Shown in pieces: positions 56,381 to 64,000 of a DNA stretch of 64,000 nucleotides. The translations under genes were made by a program, and so were the position numbers. Source of the DNA: Ehretia macrophylla (taxonomy: Eukaryota > Streptophyta > Magnoliopsida > Boraginales > Ehretiaceae); the NCBI GenBank assembly GCA_037974665.1, contig CM075772.1, positions 40,762,552 to 40,826,551 on the forward strand, read 5' to 3'. The notes under the pieces are model-generated. The model did no database searches. It had not been told where the DNA came from and was given only the letters and a program-made list of their open reading frames with translations. The stretch's first letter is position 1, and each line of letters starts with the position of its first letter.

Positions 56381-56650
56381 TTTTCGTCAGAGAAATCATT
56401 CCCGTTGAACGTCTCATTTCTTATTTTGCCACCACGATGTTCACAACGATCTACTTCAACTTGAACCGGCTCCTACTATTTCATTGTGAATAGTAACGTA
56501 TACATGAATAGTACCAAAATTGTAAACAACAATGGTGTCGTAATTGTATACGTGAATAGCACTTGACCATATACATGAATAGTACTATACCATATGTATA
56601 AATAGTAACTGTGTTAGTATCCCCGTACGTATACCAGTGACTCCGTAACC

Positions 56651-56666
56651 AGTGGCTCTGATACCA
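56651..56666 (-). other. Copia primer binding site (initiator-Met tRNA)
   Basis: The minus strand reads TGGTATCAGAGCCACT one base after the LTR end CCAACA. This is a full match to the usual plant initiator-Met primer site. Confidence 0.9.
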
Positions 56667-56667
56667 T

Positions 56668-57152
56668 TGTTGGGTGGTGGCGCAGTGGAATGATTGGGGT
56701 CAAACAGTATCACGTAGCTAAAATAAGATTGAGAATAGTGAATAATTGAGACACTAGATTTACGTGAGAAACCCCCAAACAAATTAAAGAAAAAATCACG
56801 GGAATAATAAAATGATTTCACTATTTGTGGAGTATTACAACACCTTCTCTCTAATATAAGGAGAGAACCCTCACACTCTCTCTTGTTATAGGAGAAACTA
56901 GCTCACCTCATCTCTAATACAAGGAGAGAACAATTACAACTCTCTTTTACAATAGGAGAAACTCACTCTCCCTCATAAAATAAAGACAACAAGGAAGGAG
57001 GAAAAACCTATTATTATTCTCTTTGAGCCTCAGGAGGAACTTATATTTACCCTCTTTGAGTCTGGGACCAAACTCTCTATACCTCAGAAGAAACCTTCAT
57101 TTTTCCCTCTGAGTTTGGGACAACTCTCTCCATCTCTTAGGAGGAACCTACA
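56668..57152 (-). repeat. Copia 5' LTR
   Basis: About 485 bp, collinear with 52532-53030, forward-strand ends TGTTGGGTGG and GAACCTACA. The differences, including small indels, show an old insertion. Confidence 0.85.
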
Positions 57153-57176
57153 AGAAGTATACAGGAGCCCTCTGTA

Positions 57177-57365
57177 TTTTTGTAAAGTTACACAATACCC
57201 CCTGTGATTTTCAAAGTGCACGGTATCCCCCTATGATTTCTGAAACTAAGCACAATAGTCTTATGTGATTTTAAAAGTGCACGGTACCCCTTTGTGATTT
57301 CTGAAATTAAGCACAATAACCCCTCTGTGGTTTTAAAAGTGCACGGTATCCTCTGGAAAGTGAAA
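57177..57365. repeat. AAAAGTGCACGGTA minisatellite, copy B (about three units)
   Basis: Three units of about 60 bp with AAAGTGCACGGTA, TTTCTGAAA(C/T)TAAGCACAAT and GTG(G/A)TTTTAAAAG. One more unit than in copy A. Confidence 0.75.
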
Positions 57366-57892
57366 ATTAAATTGAAAAATATAATTAGCAATCACAATTA
57401 GTATAACTAGAGATATTAATGACGGAATTTAATCTTACACGTTCATTTTGCTCCCGTGATGCTCCATGGCTACGCAGAGATTTCTGCAAAAACTGAATTT
57501 TTTTTCTTGTGTCAACAATCACTCTTGTGAATCCATAGCAATATCGTCTCCAATATCGTATATATTTTACCGTGGTAATTAAGTAATCTCGATCCCACTA
57601 TACGGATAAACCCATACGAAACAATATTAGATACCATTCTACATAGTGATTCTTAAAAGGTAATATTTTATGTTATTTGAATAATGTTTCACTGCTTTAT
57701 ATTCTAAGAATTCCTATAATTTTAAACGTGAAACGCCCTCTTATAATAAGAACTTTTAATTATAGGGGAGGTTGAAACATCATTCGGGTGGAATATGACA
57801 TTTCTCCTACTAACAAAAATAACCTATGCGTAAACTGGTTCATAGATATAGAAATAAATTAATTGAGCCACGAATACTGAAGTACTAATATA

Positions 57893-58123
57893 GACCGTCT
57901 TCAATAGATTCTCCAAACCCTCAAATCCTCTATATTTAGGAAAACTATTGGTACTAAATTGTTTCAACAACTCCTCTATCCAATCTCTATGTTTTAGGGG
58001 AGCTCAAATTTGAAATTCAGATCCTACAAAGATGGGGAAATAGATTTGATCCCCCATCCCATCCCATATATCATTCAACGGTCAAATGACCTTAAAAAAT
58101 TAGGAGAGCTATTGGAGTGAAAT

Positions 58124-58174
<51 letters not shown>

Positions 58175-58313
58175 AAATAAGTGATTAATTAAAAATAGGA
58201 GAGCTACTGAAGTGAGATTGAGATGAAGGATCTGTAAATGTAGGGAAATATTTTAAATTTTTTAAATGTGTAAAAAAATAAAAATAAAAATAGGGGAGTT
58301 GTTGGATGTGGCC
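57893..58313. mobile_element. TIR MITE, copy B
   Basis: Counterpart of 38229-38607 with ends GACCGTCTTCAATAG and GTTGTTGGATGTGGCC, more decayed, and with an expanded (TA)n tract inside. Confidence 0.55.
58126..58171. repeat. (TA)n microsatellite
   Basis: About 22 TA units. Copy A has only a short TATATATTTT at the same place. Similar tracts occur at 15965-15996, 59604-59632 and 61427-61452. Confidence 0.9.
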
Positions 58314-58404
58314 TTATACTGTAATTATTGACACATACTTTGACCCAAAAAAAGAAAAAAAAGACTCATATTCATGTTATCCTAATTTATAATAAAAAGT
58401 TGAA

Positions 58405-59130
58405 ATTCCTTAATTCGATTTTCCAAGCGAATGTTTGCTAATTACTAGATTAAACAGGTATAATTATATATAAGGATAGATAAAATATTTTGAAAAATAT
58501 TGAAACCTTTTCATGTGAAATGTTTGGACCATCCTACCTAATAGTTTAAGGTGAATTAAACGTTCGTAGAATTATATTTAATAAAAGAGGTAAAAATTTT
58601 AAAGAGCTACTAAATTATGCCATTCGTCTACCATATTTATAAGTTGGTTGCTCGCAGTTTGTCAAAGCACGTCTTCGAATCTTTTGCATACAATTACCTT
58701 GTAGGTTGAAGAAGAAGAACGCTCAAAGACTACCTACGCAAACCTAGGCTCTGTTTTGCCTAGTTTATTGACACTCGGAAGTCTTTATGTGAGTTTAGAA
58801 GCTAAAATTAATCTGTTTGACTCATTTTTTAAAGTGCTTTTAAGTAAAAAACTGAAGTGAAAGAAAGCTGAAAAATAAGAAGTTCCAAATTGGAGCTTTT
58901 CTAAATAAGTTTTTGCAAAACTGTTTTTACATAATACGGGAAGCTGTTTTTTTTTTCTTTCTCAAATATACCCCTTTATATTTTTTGAAGTTCAACATTG
59001 CCTAACATAAGCCAAATAGTTAATGACTTTTGTTTAACAACACTTAATTCGATTTTCCAAGCGTATGTTTGCTAATTACTAGATTAAACAAGTATAATTA
59101 TATGTAAAACTGGATAAAACATTTTGAAGT
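58405..59130. repeat. Direct repeat pair, ~90 bp, 636 bp apart
   Basis: CTTAATTCGATTTTCCAAGC and the following GTTTGCTAATTACTAGATTAAACA occur at about 58408 and again at about 59043. The DNA between (58770-59040) has a GTTTGACTCATTTTTTAAAG hAT-MITE-like look. Copy A has the phrase once (38698). Confidence 0.7.
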
Positions 59131-59601
59131 TATTGAAGTTATGTTTGCTAATGTCCCCAAACTTCTGTCTTTAATTTATTGAAGTTAAAAAGGAATCATC
59201 CAGACTTCGGAATACATACCATTTAGAGTTACTATTTTTTTCAATTTGTGAATATTACAGTTGATTTTTTACAAATTGTGCGCCCAATAAAAATAAATTA
59301 TCCTATATTTTCAAAATACCAAAAGATAGGCATTTCTTTTTGGACCATATGAACAACTTTCATTTAAATTTTCTTGAATAAATAGGAGGTTGTAGACGTC
59401 GATAAATAAAGATAAGTAGACCACTGCAAAAAGTTATTCTAAATTTTTTTAATTATATGAAAGGATTCAACTCCAGAACGAACATATTATACATATATAT
59501 ATATACATATAATGCAAATATACCATTCACAGTTTCGTTCATATCATAACAGAAACATCAGAACTTCATGGTCAACAAGTTAGAGAATACTGGACTTAGA
59601 G

Positions 59602-59635
<34 letters not shown>

Positions 59636-59710
59636 CTAGAGAATACATGTAAAACTGAACATATATCAGTCCCAGCTCCAATTATATCATAACTGAACTT
59701 CAGCACTTAA

Positions 59711-59720
59711 TAGTCAAACG
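59711..59720. other. Empty target site of the MULE-like element
   Basis: TAGTCAAACG followed by GTTAAATT is uninterrupted here. In copy A the element 39074-40162 sits between two copies of this site. Confidence 0.8.
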
Positions 59721-59754
59721 GTTAAATTAAATATCAAACAGAGCTGAACACTAA

Positions 59755-59875
59755 GAGTCTTTTCGCCATCAGATTTAGCAATATAACACCAAATTAAATG
59801 CAAACACATCTGTCTTCTTTGTTCATTCACCTGTCAGGAGATGACCGAGAGATATTAGGAAAAGATAGCACTATA
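59755..59875 (-). pseudogene. Receptor-like kinase fragment, copy B
   Basis: The minus strand keeps the GHLLTGE and TKKTDV parts of the copy A fragment. A 5-bp insertion (TTAAA type) then breaks the FAFGVIL segment, and the portion encoding the following helix is deleted. It is a second, more damaged copy of the exon at 40190-40425 and has no function of its own. It confirms that the fragment was already isolated before the segmental duplication. Confidence 0.65.
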
Positions 59876-60106
59876 AATTCATGACACACTTCTTGAGTTA
59901 TGAAATGTAAATCAAGCATAGGGGCGGAGCCAAAAATTTATATTGACTCCCTATACTACTATGCCTTTTAAAATCTACCCATACTTGTATGTCTTTTACC
60001 TAATCTTCTGCTTAACAAAATCTCTCCTACTGCACATGCCACAACCTTGTTTACTCCAAATGCACGAACTAACAAGTAACAACAATGATCTTACCATATC
60101 ACAGCA

Positions 60107-60190
60107 GGGCCTTTCGTCTAATGGTATGTCTAATGGTATGCTTTTCGCTGTGAATGCGATAGATTTCGAGATTAATTCTTGTGAACAATA
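60107..60190 (+). pseudogene. tRNA-Pro pseudogene, copy B
   Basis: Same relic as 41205-41276. A 12-bp tandem duplication (GTCTAATGGTAT twice) in the D arm destroys the tRNA fold. Confidence 0.65.
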
Positions 60191-60924
60191 TCATTGATGT
60201 ATCGTTATACGGTTTAAACCTCCATAGAAACAAATTTATATGAGTTTCAAGATTTAGTAATGAAAATAACATGGCCGAAAATTCTGAAATTTGTATTATT
60301 TTAACTCGATTACTCTGCAAAGAATAATATTTGTTTATCATTTTTTCAGTCGGTGAACGTGACTGATCGAAGCAATACTCTGCAGAGAATAGTATTTGTT
60401 TATCGTCAATAAGCATTAGGCCATCCGAGAATTGCATTTGAAAAATTATGTTACAATAACAAGGAAAATGATTTTAAACAATCGAAGTGTACGGGAGAGT
60501 GAAAGTGAGCCTAACCCGTGCGTGGAGCTCACGCGCATGACGGTTGAACACATCCAATTATTATTTTTTAGCACAATCGCAATAGCAATTAATTATAAAG
60601 TCACCCGGAGATTGCTACACCTCTTAGATTTGATTATAACTTTGATTGTGATCACGATCAGATTTGATAAATGTGATTGTGATCACCACAACTAAATTGG
60701 ACAGATCTCAGTATCTGTCACGGTTTTATATGTAGAAAATAAAGTTTCATCTTGGTTGCTACTCGGTAGAACTTGTAAGCATTACTAAAAAAAGTATGAA
60801 AAATCCTGCTTTAATGTTTCACCTCCTCTTGTTTAGCTCGTTGTGACTAGTGGTGTCATTCTCATACTCAAGAGAGAGTGGAGATGGGAGGGGAAAGTGC
60901 AAATTTTCAAAGAGATGATAAATT

Positions 60925-61018
60925 ATTAAGGGTTTGTTACTCGACCAAAAATAAATAAAAAATTAAGGGTTTGTTACCCGACCAAAAATAAATAAAAAAT
61001 TAAGGGTTTGTTAGTATT
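60925..61018. repeat. 46-bp tandem repeat
   Basis: TTAAGGGTTTGTTA(C)(T/C)CGACC followed by AAAAATAAATAAAAAA is repeated twice, with a third start at about 61000. Confidence 0.8.
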
Positions 61019-61424
61019 GACGAGGGAAAGGATAATAAATAAAGTACTATAGAAGGGACTAAATTTTATTTAGATTGGACAAAATTATAAAAAAAAGTAT
61101 CATAAAGGATTATGTATTCTTTGTTTAGATTGGAAAAGAAATAAAAAGGAGTGATGAATTTAATACACAAATTGACATATTTACTTGAGGAAAAAAGCCA
61201 ATTAAAAAAGGAAGATAATAACATGGGTATAAGAGGTATTACAAAACATTAGGAGGGATTAAAGCATCCTTCGAGATTGGATAGCTACTTGACTTGAAGA
61301 ACTGAAACAGAACTTGCTTTTCTGTTTATCATTACATATCAACAATTGAGAAAAACCAGATTGATCAATTTTGCTTTTCTGTTTTAATTTGCTATAATTG
61401 CTTCAACTATAATAATAACAAATG

Positions 61425-61456
<32 letters not shown>

Positions 61457-62160
61457 AGAAGTCTTTTTTGGTCTTTATTACTCTTTTTTATCGACAATGA
61501 TGAGTGAGAATTGTATGGCTTTGGAAGCTTCACTGGTCAAGTTGAAGCATAATCCTAGGACTTCTTTTTTTTTTGTTTTTTAAGAATCATATGGCTTCTA
61601 GAAGCAGAAACCGTATGGCTTTTTTTTTTTTTTTTTTTTTCTTTAGAATCATATGACTTCCATTTGTTTTGCTAAATATGGTAAGATTTATTTAATTAGA
61701 AGATTTGATATAATTTAGATTTTGGTATTTAATATTTTCTAATCATGGTTAGAAAGTTAGTTTACCAAGATTAGTGTAATCAATTGAAGATTTGAAGTTA
61801 TTTTCATTTCATTATGTTCCTTTCTTTTGGGGCTCCTTTGCATTGATCACCATTCAACTTGTATTTTCACAATGATCGTGCTATTGGTAAACGGTAGGCA
61901 TAAGCACACTTATAGAATAACATTTATTTCATCAAACATCATATCACAAAACCATTATTACAATATCTAATCCAAAATAATATTAGAAACTGGCACACCA
62001 AAATAATATTTGAAGCAATTGCTGACTACGTCCCCATGACTATGCTCGTAACGCCATGACTGCAATGCTTCCAATTTTATCTGGCTGCCACGAGAAATGG
62101 GATATTATCATTTCCAAATCCTCTCATGTATGGTAGTAAATTTATGAAAAATTATTTTCC
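61019..62160. other. Intergenic DNA with a MULE-end-like stretch
   Basis: 61670-61790 resembles the terminal inverted repeat of the MULE-like element (AATCATGGTTAGAAAGTTAG and flanking TTTAATTAGAAGA). A (TA)n tract lies at 61427-61452 and a T run at about 61619-61640. Near 62010-62110 the minus strand has a possible extra terminal exon of the acyltransferase, not certain. Confidence 0.45.
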
Positions 62161-62249
62161 TTAAAGAATGCAATTATGAACTTCTCTAACAATTTCAAAA
62201 AAAAAAAAAAAAGCAAAACAAAGTAAAGAAAAAATAATTAAGTTAAAAC

Positions 62250-64000
62250 CTTTCTCCACGGCCTCTTTGAAAATCATCTCGAAGGAATTCTCAATGCACA
62301 ACTTGAACTTATTTGAATCAATGAAGCCTTTTTCAGATCCAATAGCAAGTGTCAACTTCCCCATGTAACTCAGTATCAATACTACAAGACTCTGCGTATT
62401 CAGCAATTTTTAGAATGTTTAAATCAATTGAAATTTAGATATAATGTCTCTATATAGTGTCCCAAGAATTTACTTTGTGCAGGTCATGTTGGGGACAAGT
62501 TCTTGATTACATTAAGAAATTGAAAAAATGTGATTTCCCCCGAGTTTTAACCCAAATTTTAAATTCCCTTATGAGATTTTAATTTTGCCCAGATTTTTCG
62601 ATGACACCAAATACTATCAAAGGAAGCCTTAAGGCTAAATGATATTTTGTTTTTATTTTTATTTTTTATTGAGCTATATATTTAGTTATGTTTTATTGCC
62701 TTTAACTTTTTATTTAATTTTTTATGTTTTTAAAATTTAGCTTGTTGCAAAAAATTAATACTTTGGGTTTGAGAAAAAAAAACATCAGATTCAATTTGAG
62801 ATGTATAGATATGTATAAATTTGAAAAACATTTTTAAAGTGATCAATCTAATATTTTTTCTACTCTCATGCATAAATTAATTTTGTACAATAAGATGGTT
62901 TTTATCTTCTTCTTTTGTATGTTTTTTAAAGGTTAGCTCTTTGGAAAACAAAGTGTCGGGTTATATATATCTATATATATACACACATATAGATATATAG
63001 ATTTAAGGGGTAGATCTTAAAGTGAATATATTTTTTTTCCTCTAATCTCGCACATAAAGAGAACTTTGTATAATAAGCTGCTTTTTAATCTTTTTTTTAA
63101 AAATTATTTTACAGTAAATTTTTTTATGATTTTCTCTTTGATTGTAGACCTTTTTGTTGAATGATTTTATTAAATTAATTCTTCTATTATTTTCCCTTTT
63201 TTCTTCGCTTTTGTTTTAAATAATAAAAAGACAAAAATGTCCTTTAGCATAAGTTTGTTTTAGTTTGATGCCATGGGAAGATGTGGATAAAACTAAACAT
63301 TATAAGCGAGTTTGAGATTTAAGCTAAAACTCATGGAGGAAAATAACATTCTCTATTTAGAATTTACATGACGAATAAGCTTAATTTATACAAGTTACCT
63401 GTGGAACGCCAGATACATAAAAATAAATCCCCTTAATTGGATGGCCACCCAAAGCCATTTGATCTATTGGCCCCATCATATTTGATATCATCATGCTCGA
63501 ATTCTTCAGCTTCCCATAGACATATCGAGCTGTTGCCTGCAAGTATAGTCACCACTGCAGTAAGTATAATCTCTTTCCCTTTTTAATTATTCCATAATGC
63601 CTTTTGGATATTCTTTATTTGATTCAAGAGAGGACTAAACTGTATAATACAAATGAAAGAATGTCACCTACAAGAATTAATTTTATAATCTTTTGCAATA
63701 CTTATAGCGAGAGAGAATACCACTAGACCAAAGGCCTATTAATAATACCCTTTGGACCTTAACACAACATAATAGCATTTTTTTAACAAGAATTTTGAAA
63801 GAGAGATATACAACATGCTTACCTCTGGGCCTTTAAGCTTTCTCAATATTTCAAGAAATATACCAGTCAAATAAGTTCCTGCTGAGTTTCTTTTCTTCTT
63901 GATCATTTTATGGGCCTCATTGACAAAGGAAATGGGATTTGATAATTCAGCAGCGTTTAGCTCTGGTATTGCAGCGTCCAAAAATGCAAATTGGTTTCCT
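62250..64000 (-). CDS. WSD1-like wax ester synthase/diacylglycerol acyltransferase, 3' part
   Basis: Three minus-strand exons with GT...AG borders. The first (63823-64000, continuing beyond the window) reads PISFVNEAHKMIKKKRNSAG; its end fits the GPE|GTAAGC donor. The second (63399-63536) reads ATARYVYGKLKNSSMMISNM, then MGPIDQMALGGHPIKGIYF and YVSGVPQ. The third (62250-62391) reads SLVVLILSYMGKLTLAIGSE and a DSNKFKLCIENSFEMI helix. This is the C-terminal WES acyltransferase domain: SN..GP followed by GHP and the beta strand S...SYMG. Such enzymes join fatty acyl-CoA to fatty alcohols or diacylglycerol at the endoplasmic reticulum. The HHxxxD active site would lie in the missing N-terminal half. 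No stop or frameshift is seen, so it may be a working gene. The exact 3' end is uncertain. Confidence 0.75.

Larger units (their letters stand above)
52532..57152 (-). mobile_element. Ty1/copia element, structurally complete but degenerate
   Basis: LTRs 52532-53030 and 56668-57152 are flanked by AGAAG on both sides (52527-52531 and 57153-57157). Copy A has one AGAAG at the matching place near 37518. A primer site follows the right LTR, and a purine tract borders the left LTR, so the element points leftward. The 3.6-kb interior keeps fragments of gag and reverse transcriptase full of stops. It inserted into copy B after the segmental duplication, or copy A lost it; the clean empty site favours the first. 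Confidence 0.85.
50346..60945. other. Segmental duplication, copy B
   Basis: Collinear with copy A (36120-41985). Added in B: MITE 50709-51152, LINE-like tail 51265-51493, copia 52532-57152, extra minisatellite unit, expanded (TA)n at 58126-58171 and extra DNA at about 58770-59690. Missing in B: the MULE-like element, the 40.6-41.2 kb insert and part of the kinase fragment. Confidence 0.85.

Noticed and set aside
59919-59945. AGGGGCGGAGCCAAAAATTT, like a hAT terminus, in copy B
   Set aside because: Only about 25 bp with no partner end. It may be an excision scar but cannot be supported as an element.

Overview
The window looks like a repeat-rich stretch of a flowering-plant nuclear genome, most likely a eudicot. 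The evidence is AT-rich DNA, spliceosomal introns, plant-type TATA boxes, initiator-Met-tRNA primer sites, Ty3/gypsy (Tat-lineage), Ty1/copia, TRIM, hAT and MULE-like elements, plant receptor-kinase fragments and a WSD1-type acyltransferase. The species cannot be named from sequence alone. The only plausible functional host gene is the 3' part of a WSD1-like wax ester synthase/diacylglycerol acyltransferase at the right edge (62250-64000, minus), cut by the window end.

Layout. 1-5.8 kb: AT-rich DNA, a small hAT-like MITE, a 250-bp tandem duplication and a long decayed repeat. 5.8-9.1 kb: a small-ORF cassette and a minus-strand protein kinase pseudogene with no catalytic core. 9.3-10.4 kb: hAT remnants. 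10.4-17.5 kb: a minus-oriented Tat-type Ty3 element with 1.1-kb LTRs, coding region lost, and two minisatellite arrays in the part corresponding to its 3' untranslated region. 19.4-27.8 kb: a second minus-oriented Tat element bounded by a perfect GGGAC target-site duplication. It carries an intron-containing antisense gene of the 'putative gypsy type transposon' family and a copia element inserted into its RNase H. A large deletion removed the 5' part of both elements. 28.6-30.1 kb: a tandem TRIM array of five LTRs inside one GTTGA target-site duplication.

31.5-61 kb is a cluster of tandem, inverted and segmental duplications. A roughly 14-kb offset block appears twice (A about 36.1-42.0 kb, B about 50.3-60.9 kb). 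Insertions present in only one copy (a MULE-like element and a 40.6-41.2 kb insert in A; a MITE, a LINE-like tail and a complete copia in B) can be read against the matching empty or uninterrupted site. Between the blocks lies a 2.4-kb tandem repeat (44.66-50.35 kb). Six copies of a short ORF with a hydrophobic, signal-peptide-like N-terminus occur in the window (5.88, 42.06, 43.60 minus, 45.13, 47.55 and 49.90 kb). An inverted repeat with about 185-bp arms at 32.80-33.41 kb carries sequence related to this ORF family, so its transcript would fold into a long hairpin.

The main hypothesis is that the duplicated small-ORF family, the related hairpin, and LTR-like minus-strand promoters next to the ORFs could together form a double-stranded-RNA/siRNA-producing locus. 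The structures are visible in the sequence; expression and silencing are inference.
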